Origin: Acidobacteriaceae bacterium | GTDB lineage: Bacteria; Acidobacteriota; Terriglobia; Terriglobales; Acidobacteriaceae | NCBI GenBank assembly: GCA_021323655.1 | Contig: JAJPKO010000065.1 | Location: forward strand, 62,001-126,000 | Length of the DNA: 64,000 bases | Reading direction: 5' to 3' | Shown here: positions 16,350 through 24,907 of the stretch, piece by piece | How the letters are laid out: each line of letters opens with the position of its first letter | Position numbering within the stretch: the stretch's first letter is position 1 | Program-made: the position numbers and the translations under genes | The notes under the pieces: generated by a model | The model's database searches: none | What the model was told of the DNA's origin: nothing | Seen by the model: only the letters and a program-made list of their open reading frames with translations

Positions 16350-17742
16350 ACTTCTCCATCCGCCGGTACAAGGCGCCGCGGCTCAGACCAAGGGCCTCGG
16401 CAGCCTGGCTCACGTTGCCATTGCAGCGCGCCAGGGCCTTGCGGATGAGAATACCCTCTACAGACTCTAAACTCATGTCTTCCAACGTTTGGGCACTCAC
16501 ACGCGACTGGTTCAGGCCCAGATCAGAAGATTCAATTTTCAGGCCTCGCGCCATCAGCACAGCGCGCTCGATCGTGTGGTCCAGCTCGCGCACATTCCCC
16601 GGCCAGTGATACTGCATCATGACCTGCACCGCCGCCGGATCAATCCCCTCCATGGCCTTTCGGTACCGCGTAGCATACCGGTTCAGAAAATGTGCTGCGA
16701 GCAAAGGGATGTCTTCACGCCGCTCGCGCAGTGGAGGCAGATGGATTTCCACCGTGTTCAAGCGGAAGAGGAGGTCTTCGCGAAACCGCCCCTGCTGGGC
16801 TTCGCTGCGAAGATCAGCATTCGTGGCAGAAAGCACACGTACATTCACACGCCGCGTTTTCGATGAACCGACGCGCTCCATCTCCCCGGTTTCCAGCACG
16901 CGCAGCAGCTTGGCTTGCTGCCGTAGCGGGACATTGGCAATCTCATCCAGAAAAAGAGTGCCACCATCGGCCAGTTCAAAGCGGCCGATACGCTCTGTAC
17001 GCGCATCAGTAAATGCGCCTTTCACGTGGCCAAACAACTCGCTTTCGAAGGTGCCTTCCGGCAGCGCGCCTGTATTCACCGCAACCAGCGAATGCGAAGC
17101 GCGTGACGACAGCGCATGCAGCATCTGCGCCACCACTTCTTTCCCTGTACCGTGTTCTCCTGTAATCAGCACGTTCGCATCAGATGGTCCAATACGCCGG
17201 ATCGTGCTCAGCACTGGCTGCATGGCAGGGGCCGTTGCAATCAACTCCGGCAGCCCATCCCCGCGCAGCATCTGGTTTTCGGCTTCAAGATGCTGTGCGC
17301 GCCTCACCGCATGGTACAGCTCAATCTGCGTTCGCAAAATTGTGAGCAGCCGTGCATTGTCCCAGGGTTTCTGAATGAAATCGCGTGCGCCGCGGCGCAT
17401 GGCCTCCACTGCAACTTCCACGTTGGCCCATGCCGTCATCACAATCACAGGCACATGGCTATCCAGCGCTTTGATCTGCGTCAGCAGGTCAAGTCCTTCT
17501 TTGCCCGACGTGGTGTCTCGGGTGTAGTTCAGGTCCACCAACAGCGCGTCAAATGATCCGGATTGCAGCGCGCTTATCACCGCCACGGGTGACCGCACCT
17601 TCTCAATCAGGTAGCCTTCCGGCGCCAGCAGGAACTCCAAAGCATCGAGAATCGAGGGCTGGTCATCCGCGATCAATACGCGGGAAGGCTGCGCGGTGAC
17701 AACATCGCTTTCCAGCTTGCCGGCTTGAGAGAGAGTAGACAT
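16339..17742 (-). CDS. Sigma-54-dependent response regulator (NtrC family)
   Basis: 467 residues. Receiver domain (21-135) with the acid pair Asp26/27, phospho-acceptor Asp70 and Lys125; AAA+ domain with Walker A GEHGTGKE (195-202) and Walker B TLFLDEI; C-terminal Fis-type helix-turn-helix (about 425-467, SQAAEALGLSRGALYRRM). The sigma-54-contacting loop reads GAFTDA (242-247) rather than the canonical GAFTGA, a natural variant. It probably binds the paired inverted repeats at 22715-22750 and activates the -24/-12 promoter of its own operon. Confidence 0.93.
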   Translation of the reverse strand: MSTLSQAGKLESDVVTAQPSRVLIADDQPSILDALEFLLAPEGYLIEKVRSPVAVISALQSGSFDALLVDLNYTRDTTSGKEGLDLLTQIKALDSHVPVIVMTAWANVEVAVEAMRRGARDFIQKPWDNARLLTILRTQIELYHAVRRAQHLEAENQMLRGDGLPELIATAPAMQPVLSTIRRIGPSDANVLITGEHGTGKEVVAQMLHALSSRASHSLVAVNTGALPEGTFESELFGHVKGAFTDARTERIGRFELADGGTLFLDEIANVPLRQQAKLLRVLETGEMERVGSSKTRRVNVRVLSATNADLRSEAQQGRFREDLLFRLNTVEIHLPPLRERREDIPLLAAHFLNRYATRYRKAMEGIDPAAVQVMMQYHWPGNVRELDHTIERAVLMARGLKIESSDLGLNQSRVSAQTLEDMSLESVEGILIRKALARCNGNVSQAAEALGLSRGALYRRMEKYGI

Positions 17743-17766
17743 CCGAACTCGATTCTACCTTCAAAG

Positions 17767-19746
17767 CTATGGCTGCAAATGCGTAACCACACCGCTCTTT
17801 GCGTCATCTATGGAAACACCCATGCGCTCCAGCGTTGACCCGGTGGCACGATCAATATCAACTTTTGCCTTTTCAAAAGCTGTCTCAGCTACAGCCAGCG
17901 CGGACTCAGCTACAGCCAGCGCCTGCTCGCTTGTAAGCACGTCGTAGGCTGACATGGCCCCGAGCTTCTGCTCCTGCTTGGAAATATCAAAGGTCTTCTG
18001 TGCCAGATCTCTCGCCTTTTGTGCGGCCACCACACGCGCCTGCGCCTGTTGCAGCGCATACTGCGAGTTGCGCACGTCCAGCAGAATGCTTTTTTTCTGC
18101 TGCTCAAACGTCAGCTCTTTCTGGCGATAGTCAAGTACGGCCCGGAACTGGTCCGCTTTGGCAACGCGATTGCGAAGCGTAATGTTCAACGCAAACCCAA
18201 CCTGGTACTCAGGTGAAGAATAATTGAAGGTGTTCGTGAAGGCACCCGCAAAGTTTTTCGGTAAGGTAGTGCTGCACTCCCCATCAGGAAGGTTACACGC
18301 GGGATTCAACAACCCACCAATGCCCGTTCCGATGTACTCTCCGTAAAGAGACAAATTGGGCAGCAACTCGTTCTTGATGGTCTTGAGGTTGTTCTGCGCA
18401 ATCTGCATTGCTATCTGGTCTTCAGCCACATCGGGGCGGTTCTTTTCTGCCTCAGCAATCAGCTGCTCGATTGGTTTTTCGGCATTTGGATCAGGTGTGC
18501 CAGTCAGATCAAGCGGAATGACCGGCATATCAGCCAGTGCTGGATCATCAATCGTCTTGGTGAGGGCGTTTTTAATGAGTAATTCATTTAATCTTAGTGT
18601 CGCCCGAGCAACCGTCAGATCACCTTCCGCAGAAGCTACTGCCGCCTGGTCCTTCATCACCTGCATTGCAGGAATGGCCTGCAACTGCAACTGCTTCTGA
18701 TCGTCAGAAAGAGTCTCGTTGGCATACGCCAGCGAACGCTCTTTCACCTGTGCATCCTTGTATGCACTCACCAGGTCCCAGTAGATGTTTTCCACTTGCG
18801 TAATCGTAGCGATCACCTGCGCCGTAAAGCCCAGGTCCGTCAATTGCAGGTTCTTTTTAGCAATATGCATGTAGCGCTGGTTCGTTCCTAATCCAAAACC
18901 CTGAAGCAGCGGCTGGTTGATTACTATGTTGAAGTTTGTCGTGAGCTGTGGGCTGAGGATGTTGTAAATGCTGTTTGTGGTCTGCCGGAGACCGTAATCA
19001 GTAATCGTAAAATTTGTGCCCAGCGAAAATGCCTGTGAGTAACTGGACTGGAGCTCAATCGTATTCTGCTTTAAAACAGGTACTCCAGACAATGCTTTGT
19101 TGATTTGGATTGCTGATGTGTGGTCCACATAACCCTGAACCGCAAGTTGAGGATCGAAAGAAGGAACAGCAGCACCATTGCCTAGTGTTGACTGCACCAG
19201 GCCTCCTGCACCGGCCGCTGTAACCCCACTTCCTGCACTGCTCCCACTGCCCGCTCCAGAAGAACTGAAGCCTCCCTGTGTGCCCTGCGCGATTGCTGTA
19301 TTCACTCCGTGTGCAGAGCCTCCGGCTTTTGTGCGCAAAAGGTCAGCCTGAGCAATGGGCAGATTGTAACGGAAATAAGCCAGATCAAGGTTGTTCTCAA
19401 GCGCAAGAGCAATCGCATCACGCAGCGAAAGATAAAGCTTGCCATCGCGTTCAAGGCTCTGCAACCGTGGCGAATTCGTCAGGTTGATCGGCGGGACCGT
19501 GCTTGGCATATACGGCGCAAACGGATTATGCGAATGTGGCACTTCCACATGGAAAGGCTCTTGCTGCCCCACCTGCTGCGCCTGCCGGGCCTGTTGAGCA
19601 ATACTCACCGGCGCCGGTTGCTGCTGGGCCGTACCCGGAGCATCAGGCATAGGTGCCATGCTCTGCTGGGCAAATCCGCTGGCCGCCGTCAGAAAAGACA
19701 ATGCCACTGCCGCCAATTGCTGCTGGAACCCGGGACCAATCTTCAC
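17767..19746 (-). CDS. TolC-family outer-membrane efflux protein
   Basis: 659 residues, longer than E. coli TolC because of a Gly/Ser/Ala-rich insert (GAGSGSSAGSG, about residues 160-190). Signal peptide MKIGPGFQQQLAAVALSFLTAASGFA. Two OEP repeats are visible, each with long coiled helices: VENIYWDLVSAYKDAQVKERSLAYA and NSQYALQQAQARVVAAQKARDLAQKT. It forms the outer-membrane channel for the HlyD/ATPase pump encoded upstream. Its start overlaps the ATPase stop by 4 bases. Confidence 0.92.
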   Translation of the reverse strand: MKIGPGFQQQLAAVALSFLTAASGFAQQSMAPMPDAPGTAQQQPAPVSIAQQARQAQQVGQQEPFHVEVPHSHNPFAPYMPSTVPPINLTNSPRLQSLERDGKLYLSLRDAIALALENNLDLAYFRYNLPIAQADLLRTKAGGSAHGVNTAIAQGTQGGFSSSGAGSGSSAGSGVTAAGAGGLVQSTLGNGAAVPSFDPQLAVQGYVDHTSAIQINKALSGVPVLKQNTIELQSSYSQAFSLGTNFTITDYGLRQTTNSIYNILSPQLTTNFNIVINQPLLQGFGLGTNQRYMHIAKKNLQLTDLGFTAQVIATITQVENIYWDLVSAYKDAQVKERSLAYANETLSDDQKQLQLQAIPAMQVMKDQAAVASAEGDLTVARATLRLNELLIKNALTKTIDDPALADMPVIPLDLTGTPDPNAEKPIEQLIAEAEKNRPDVAEDQIAMQIAQNNLKTIKNELLPNLSLYGEYIGTGIGGLLNPACNLPDGECSTTLPKNFAGAFTNTFNYSSPEYQVGFALNITLRNRVAKADQFRAVLDYRQKELTFEQQKKSILLDVRNSQYALQQAQARVVAAQKARDLAQKTFDISKQEQKLGAMSAYDVLTSEQALAVAESALAVAETAFEKAKVDIDRATGSTLERMGVSIDDAKSGVVTHLQP

Positions 19747-20447
19747 GATGCGCTCACCTCCGCGCCTATTTCTGGATTGGCTGTGTCCTTTGTCATCCAG
19801 CCATCCCGTATCTCAATCACTCGGCTGCCGTAGGAAGCGTTCGCTTCAGAATGCGTCACCTGTACAATCGTCGTCCCTTCCTCATTCAATTGCTTGAAAA
19901 GCTCCATGATCTCTTTCGCCTGGCTTGAGTGCAGGTTCCCGGTCGGCTCGTCCGCCAGAAGCAGCGCCGGCTTATGAATCACCGCCCGCGCAATGCCGAC
20001 CAGTTGCTGCTGCCCGCCGGAAAGCTGCGACGGGTACAGGTCTTTTTTCCCGACAATCTGAAAGTGATCGAGCGTATCCGCCACCAATGCCTGGCGCTCG
20101 GCCTTGGGAATGTCCTTATAGGAAAGTGGCAGGTCAATGTTCTCTTGTACAGTCAGATCATCCAGCAGGTGATAGCTCTGAAAGACCATCCCGATGTTGC
20201 GTTTCGCCAGCTCCGCGCGTTGCTTGCGGTTCATCTTATGGGCCGCCGCGTCCTTGAACCAGTACTCACCTATCCATTGGTCATCGAGCAGGGCCAGCAC
20301 GTTCAGTAACGATGACTTCCCCGCTCCAGACGGCCCCATGATGGTCAGAAACTCGCCTTCCCGAATGGTGAGATTGATCCGGCGCAGGACCCACGTCTGC
20401 CCTGCGCCGGTCTTGTAGCTGCGCTCAACGTTTTTCAGTTCAATCAT
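19743..20447 (-). CDS. ABC transporter ATPase (MacB/LolD type), second copy
   Basis: 234 residues. Walker A GPSGAGKSS, Q-loop FQSYHLLDDLTV, signature LSGGQQQ, Walker B LLLADEPTGNL and the switch His (VTHSE) are all present. The residue after the signature is Leu (QQQLVGIARA) where the family usually has Arg. It is a MacB/LolD-type exporter ATPase that needs an FtsX-type permease, and none is encoded nearby. A 149-base gap with a dispersed repeat separates it from the first ATPase. Confidence 0.92.
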   Translation of the reverse strand: MIELKNVERSYKTGAGQTWVLRRINLTIREGEFLTIMGPSGAGKSSLLNVLALLDDQWIGEYWFKDAAAHKMNRKQRAELAKRNIGMVFQSYHLLDDLTVQENIDLPLSYKDIPKAERQALVADTLDHFQIVGKKDLYPSQLSGGQQQLVGIARAVIHKPALLLADEPTGNLHSSQAKEIMELFKQLNEEGTTIVQVTHSEANASYGSRVIEIRDGWMTKDTANPEIGAEVSAS

Positions 20448-20457
20448 GGTGAATTAC

Positions 20458-20500
20458 CATCCTGAGCGAAGCGCATAGTGCGTAGTCGAAAGAGCCTGCC
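20458..20500. repeat. Dispersed intergenic repeat between the two ATPase genes
   Basis: CATCCTGAGCGAAGCG, then GCGTAGTCGAAAGAGCCTGCC. The same family is recognisable at 48305 and 48505. The 149-base gap between the two ATPase genes holds this copy and nothing else that I can identify. Confidence 0.7.
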
Positions 20501-20596
20501 TTTTCCGCCGCCATCGCCCATCACTCGTTTCAGGCAATAGTCGGCCGAAAGCATTTCCTCAAAGGATTCCGCGCCGACCACTGCTCAGATTTAGAT

Positions 20597-21316
20597 TTAT
20601 CGCGCTTCCAGCACCTGCTCCAGTGCGTCCCCTTCAGAGACAACCTTGCCGTCAAACAAGTGCACATTGCGCTCCGCATGGCGGGCAAAACGAGGATCGT
20701 GCGTCACCATCAGAATCGTCGCGCCGTCCTTATGCAGATTGGCCAGCAGATCCATCACCGCTTCGCCATTGCGCGAGTCCAGGTTACCGGTAGGCTCGTC
20801 GGCCAGCAGAATCGAAGGCGACCCGGCAAGAGCACGCGCTACCGCCACGCGCTGCTGCTGACCGCCGGAAAGCTGGGAAGGATAATGCTTCATGCGATGG
20901 GCCATGCTCACCCGCTCCAGCGATTCCTGCACACGCCGCTTGCGCTCGGCCGCGGACATTCCGGTACGGTAGGTCAGAGGCAACTCGACGTTTTCATACA
21001 CGGTGAGATCACCAATCAGGTTGAAGCTCTGAAAAATGAAGCCAATTTCCTGATTGCGGATCCGTGATCGCTGCGCAAAATTCAGATTCTCAACCGCATG
21101 TCCATTCAGCCAGTACTTCCCACCTGTAGGCGTGTCCAGCAGGCCGATAATGGAAAGCAGAGTGGACTTGCCGCAGCCGGATGGGCCTTGCATTGCCACA
21201 TACTCGCCCTTATTGACGGTGAGATGGATCCCCGAAAGCGCATGCGTCTCGATCTCATCCGTATAGAAGACCTTCGTCAGGCCCTCAATTGAAATTAACG
21301 GCTGTCCGTTGTCCAT
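20597..21316 (-). CDS. ABC transporter ATPase (MacB/LolD type), first copy
   Basis: 239 residues. Walker A GPSGCGKST, Q-loop FQSFNLIGDLTV, signature LSGGQQQRVAVARA, Walker B ILLADEPTGNL and His switch VTHD. It is canonical throughout, unlike the second copy. It lies 30 bases after the HlyD adaptor. It would power export of a peptide, lipid or drug through an FtsX/MacB-type permease that is not in this operon. Confidence 0.94.
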   Translation of the reverse strand: MDNGQPLISIEGLTKVFYTDEIETHALSGIHLTVNKGEYVAMQGPSGCGKSTLLSIIGLLDTPTGGKYWLNGHAVENLNFAQRSRIRNQEIGFIFQSFNLIGDLTVYENVELPLTYRTGMSAAERKRRVQESLERVSMAHRMKHYPSQLSGGQQQRVAVARALAGSPSILLADEPTGNLDSRNGEAVMDLLANLHKDGATILMVTHDPRFARHAERNVHLFDGKVVSEGDALEQVLEAR

Positions 21317-21346
21317 ATCTGTTCTGCTCCTCTCGTTTAGCGCGCT

Positions 21347-22612
21347 TTACTCCAGACGGACTTTGTCTGTGGCATCATACCGCGACATGTCCGACAAAAT
21401 TACCCGGTCCCCCTCTTTCAGGCCATCCAGAATCTGGATCTGCGTGACTGAGGCCTTTCCAACCTTCACCTGGACTCGTGTGGCCGTCTTCCCATCAGGA
21501 TCAATCTTGAACAGGCTGATGGTGCTGTCCGGATTTCCAAACGCCGGACGACCCACATACAGCACGTCCTGCAAACGCTCCTGATCAATCGTCCCGTCCA
21601 CACTCAACTGCGGCACCGCACCCGAAGGCAGCGGCCCATCCAGTTGTACGTCAACCGTACGCGTTCCGTTCACTACTGAAGGATCAATTCTGATGACATG
21701 CCCCGGGACAATGCCGTTATGGGTGTCAATTTCCGCTGGCTGGCCCAGCTGAATATCATGCGCCTGGGTCTCTGCAATCTGCAGCGCAGCCTTCAGCTTG
21801 TCGAGCTGAATGACCTCGGCTACTGATGTGCCCGCTGTTACGTGCTGGCCCACCTGCACAGGTGTGGCCAGGGGCGCGAGCACTCCGCTGATCCCGGCAC
21901 GGACCTGGAGTGCGGCTTCCTGCTTCTCATAAAGAGCAAGCAGCGCCTTCGCCTGTTCGATTTTCGTCTGCGCTGAAGCAAGCTGGACTTCGATTGCTTT
22001 CTGGTTTACCTCCAGTTGCTGCTGGCTCAGGTCGTGTTGGATCGTCAACTGGTCGGCCGTTCCCTTGGACTTGCTGTACGCCAGTCCGGAAATGACCCCG
22101 AGCTCATAGAGCTGCTTGTCTGTCTGCGCCTGCAGCTTGTCCTGGCTGTAGTTAGCATTCACCTCGGCCGCGGCAGTCTTCTTGTCCATGAGCGTGCTTT
22201 GCAACTGCGCCTGTAGACTCTTGTAATCCGCCTCAGCGCCCTTCAGCGCCAGTTGCGCATTCAGCACTTGCTGCTGAAGCTGCGGATCGGCCAGATCCAT
22301 CAAAATCGTATCGGGAGTTACTTTTGTGCCCGGAAGAACACGTATGCGAACTACAGTCGCATCGGTCTGGGCTGGAATCAGCTCAATGCTGTCCTCGCGC
22401 GGAACAAGCGTTCCCAACCCACGCACCTGCACCACCAGCGGACCGCGTTTCACCGTATCGGGCCAGATGGTACTGGCATCCACCGTGGGTGCAGCAGGCT
22501 TCAGCCGCATGACGGCCGCAGCTGCGGCAACAACAACAACCAGTGCGATTACGCCAACTACGATTTGGCGACGGGTCTTCTTCTTCTTGATATCGGGCCG
22601 TGCAATATCCAT
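21347..22612 (-). CDS. HlyD-family periplasmic adaptor
   Basis: 421 residues. N-terminal membrane anchor (about 17-36, VVGVIALVVVVAAAAAV) after a Lys/Arg stretch, a lipoyl half-motif around VQVRGLGTLVPRED, a long coiled-coil hairpin (about 115-225), the second lipoyl half (AGISGVLAPLATPVQVGQHV), and beta-barrel and membrane-proximal domains. It links the inner-membrane pump with TolC. It is the first gene of the operon. No Shine-Dalgarno is seen before its ATG, and the -24/-12 promoter would start the mRNA only about 3 bases upstream. Confidence 0.92.
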   Translation of the reverse strand: MDIARPDIKKKKTRRQIVVGVIALVVVVAAAAAVMRLKPAAPTVDASTIWPDTVKRGPLVVQVRGLGTLVPREDSIELIPAQTDATVVRIRVLPGTKVTPDTILMDLADPQLQQQVLNAQLALKGAEADYKSLQAQLQSTLMDKKTAAAEVNANYSQDKLQAQTDKQLYELGVISGLAYSKSKGTADQLTIQHDLSQQQLEVNQKAIEVQLASAQTKIEQAKALLALYEKQEAALQVRAGISGVLAPLATPVQVGQHVTAGTSVAEVIQLDKLKAALQIAETQAHDIQLGQPAEIDTHNGIVPGHVIRIDPSVVNGTRTVDVQLDGPLPSGAVPQLSVDGTIDQERLQDVLYVGRPAFGNPDSTISLFKIDPDGKTATRVQVKVGKASVTQIQILDGLKEGDRVILSDMSRYDATDKVRLE

Positions 22613-22625
22613 CGCTTAGATACGT

Positions 22626-22641
22626 TGCAACTCAGAAGCCA
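22626..22641 (-). promoter_or_regulatory. Sigma-54 (-24/-12) promoter of the efflux operon
   Basis: On the minus strand the sequence TGGCTTCTGAGTTGCA has GG and GC at exactly the sigma-54 spacing (TGGC-N8-TTGCA layout). The predicted start is near 22615, 3 bases from the HlyD ATG, so the message would be almost leaderless. The operon itself encodes an NtrC-type activator, which supports the call. Confidence 0.75.
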
Positions 22642-22714
22642 AATTTGGTAAGCCTGTAACCTTCTCTCACCCTTGGACTTAGAGGGAACAACCGGTAACT
22701 TAGCCAATAGGAGG

Positions 22715-22730
22715 TGTCCATTTCCGGAAT
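22715..22730. promoter_or_regulatory. Upstream activator site 1 (imperfect inverted repeat)
   Basis: TGTCCATTTCCGGAAT repeats the first 14 bases of site 2, with the last arm degraded. Its centre is 20 bp from site 2, two helical turns, and about 107 bp upstream of the predicted start. This spacing suits two dimers of an enhancer-binding protein. Confidence 0.7.
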
Positions 22731-22734
22731 CAAT

Positions 22735-22750
22735 TGTCCATTTCCGGACA
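22735..22750. promoter_or_regulatory. Upstream activator site 2 (perfect inverted repeat)
   Basis: TGTCCATTTCCGGACA: arms TGTCC and GGACA with a 6-base spacer, centred about 127 bp upstream of the predicted -24/-12 start. Probably bound by the NtrC-type regulator at 16339-17742. Confidence 0.75.
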
Positions 22751-22990
22751 GGTTAACCAAATCCTTGCAGGTACCGACCTCCTCAACGTCAGTACCTGAT
22801 CGGCTGGAATGTGCTGCAGGACCTGCCGTATGCTGCTCGGTGAATTCCAATTATCTTCCCAATACGCTGATCCTGCGCCATGGCAATCACTTACACGATC
22901 CAACCAAAATGCGATAGCCTTGAAGCAGGCTTAATTCCTGCGGGATTTACATCAGGAGATATTCTGTTATCCCCCTTTCTTGAGGTGCAA

Positions 22991-24856
22991 GTGAGATTTG
23001 TCTCTTCGATCTGTTTTCTTGCGGCGTTGACTTTCCCGCTGCAATCCGCATTTGCACAGAACAGCCCAGACAAGTTCCAGAACGTCGCTCCCTACGCCGC
23101 TGCTGGCGGAGCGCCGCAACAGTCTGTTCCGCCAAACTACACCCCTGCGGCGCCCGTAACCTATGTCAGCACCCTCGGGTCCCCTTATGTCCCGGTGGAC
23201 AGCTGGATTTATCCAGCGCTCACCCGCCTGCAGGGGCTGGGGTACGTGGATACAGCCTTTCTGGGCCTTCGTCCCTGGACACGGCTCAGCATCCTGCACA
23301 TGCTGCAGCAGACCGCGGACAAAATTGAAGGCGACACGAACAACGACGAGGCACGTGAAATTTACCTCGCCGTGCTGCACGAAGTTTCCCCCGGGATCCA
23401 GAACAACTACGGCGAGCGGGCTGCTCATGCCGAAGTCGAGAGCATTTACAGCCAGTTCCGCGGCATCAGTGGAACGCCTCTGCGCGACAGTTATCACCTG
23501 GGCCAGTCCATCGTGAATGACTATGGCCGTCCCTACCAGGAAGGCTTCAACAACTACACCGGCTTCAGCGCCCACAGCGAAGCAGGTCGTTTTGCCCTGT
23601 ATTTTCGCGGCGAATATCAGCACGCCCCCAGCGCAACCGGATACTCACCTGCGCTGTACCAATATCTCTCCCTTAACATTGACGGAGTTCCGCTGACCAC
23701 GCCGAACCTGGACCAGGCCACCATTCCCCTCGGTCCCATCGCCTCCGTCAATACATTCCGCGTGCAGGAAGCTACTCTTTCCTACAACATCCTCAACCAC
23801 TCCATCTCATTTGGAAAAACCGATCATTGGTGGGGACCAGGACAGGGCGGAGCATTTGCATTCACCAACAACGCGGAAAACATCTACGCCTTCCAGATTG
23901 ACCGCACCGAGCCCCTGCGGATCCCCCTGCTTTCCAGGCTGACCGGCCCCTTCCGTTATGACTTTTTCATCGGCAGCCTCAAAGGCCACACCTATCCAAA
24001 CTCGCCATGGATACACGGTGAAAAGCTCAGCTTTAAACCCACAGAAAATCTGGAGTTTGGGTTTGAGCGCACTGCCATCTGGGGCGGCAAGGGCCATGGC
24101 TGCCTTAATTCCGTAACCGGCAACATTGATCCCTGCACAGAACCAATCACGCTCCACACGTTCCTGAAAAGCTTCTTCAGCGTGCAGAACGTTACCGGAT
24201 CTGAGAAGTTTTCCCGCAATGATCCCGGCGCCCGCTTTGGCACATTCGATTTTTCGTACCGTCTCCCGTATCTGCGCAAATGGCTGACCTTGTATAGCGA
24301 TTCACTCGTGCACGATGACGTAAGCCCCATCAGCGCACCGCGGCGCGCCGGCATCCGTCCTGGCATCTATCTGTCACACTTCCCTGGGCTCGATCATCTC
24401 GATCTGCGCGTAGAAGCAGTTTCCACAGACCCCGTAAGTAATTCAACAGCGCAAGGACAGTTCCTTTATTACGAAACAGTGCAAAGGCAGGGCTACACCA
24501 ACAAAGGCTCCATCATGGGAGACTGGATTGGCCGTCAGGCCAAGGGCGGGCAGGCATGGCTCACCTATCATCTTTCGCCGAAAGAACAGATTCAGTTCAG
24601 CTATCGGAATGCAAAGGCCTCGGTACTTCAAACTAACAAAGCCAATCCCTATCTTCTGCACGGCTTTTTGCCGGGAGGCACCACTCAAAACGATTACCAG
24701 TTCGGTGTAGTCAAGCGCGTTCTGAAAGACATCGAACTGAACGGATGGGTCCAGTACGAACAATGGAAAGCGCCGCTATACAAGTCGGGCTCGCAGAGCG
24801 ACACCACAGCCGCCTTCCAGATCACCTGGTACCCCAAAGAAAACAAGATATTCTGA
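22991..24856 (+). CDS. Wzi-type capsule-assembly outer-membrane barrel
   Basis: 621 residues from a GTG at 22991 with TGAGG 5 bases upstream and an immediate signal peptide (RFVSSICFLAALTFPLQSAFAQ). The ORF extends to 22880, but that extension places 37 residues before the signal. The sequence has Wzi features: WIYPALTRLQGLGYVDTAFLGLRPWTR near the start, SISFGKTDHWWGPGQGGAF in the middle, and LEFGFERTAIWGGKG. Wzi proteins are outer-membrane barrels that help attach capsular polysaccharide. No capsule genes lie next to it. Ends in a terminator. Confidence 0.85.
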   Translation: MRFVSSICFLAALTFPLQSAFAQNSPDKFQNVAPYAAAGGAPQQSVPPNYTPAAPVTYVSTLGSPYVPVDSWIYPALTRLQGLGYVDTAFLGLRPWTRLSILHMLQQTADKIEGDTNNDEAREIYLAVLHEVSPGIQNNYGERAAHAEVESIYSQFRGISGTPLRDSYHLGQSIVNDYGRPYQEGFNNYTGFSAHSEAGRFALYFRGEYQHAPSATGYSPALYQYLSLNIDGVPLTTPNLDQATIPLGPIASVNTFRVQEATLSYNILNHSISFGKTDHWWGPGQGGAFAFTNNAENIYAFQIDRTEPLRIPLLSRLTGPFRYDFFIGSLKGHTYPNSPWIHGEKLSFKPTENLEFGFERTAIWGGKGHGCLNSVTGNIDPCTEPITLHTFLKSFFSVQNVTGSEKFSRNDPGARFGTFDFSYRLPYLRKWLTLYSDSLVHDDVSPISAPRRAGIRPGIYLSHFPGLDHLDLRVEAVSTDPVSNSTAQGQFLYYETVQRQGYTNKGSIMGDWIGRQAKGGQAWLTYHLSPKEQIQFSYRNAKASVLQTNKANPYLLHGFLPGGTTQNDYQFGVVKRVLKDIELNGWVQYEQWKAPLYKSGSQSDTTAAFQITWYPKENKIF

Positions 24857-24859
24857 AGC

Positions 24860-24891
24860 AAACATGCCCTCGAAAGTTCGAGGGCATGTTT
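24860..24891. terminator. Bidirectional terminator between Wzi-like and gpmI genes
   Basis: AAACATGCCCTCGAA (24860-24874) pairs with TTCGAGGGCATGTTT (24877-24891) around AG: a perfect 15-bp stem, A/T-rich at its base. It sits between two convergent genes, 3 bases after the Wzi-like stop. Confidence 0.85.
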
Positions 24892-24907
24892 CATACGACA
24901 AAAGCAC

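Larger units (their letters stand above)
22613..22990. other. Divergent regulatory region of the efflux operon and the Wzi-like gene
   Basis: 378 bases between divergent starts. It contains the -24/-12 element (22626-22641) and two operator-like inverted repeats (22715-22730, 22735-22750), listed separately. The part 22751-22990 is open in the frame of the Wzi-like gene from 22880, but a signal peptide and ribosome site point to the GTG at 22991. No other element is seen. Confidence 0.6.

Noticed and set aside
22880-22990. Upstream extension of the Wzi-like gene
   Set aside because: It would put 37 unrelated residues before a standard signal peptide; the GTG at 22991 has a ribosome site.
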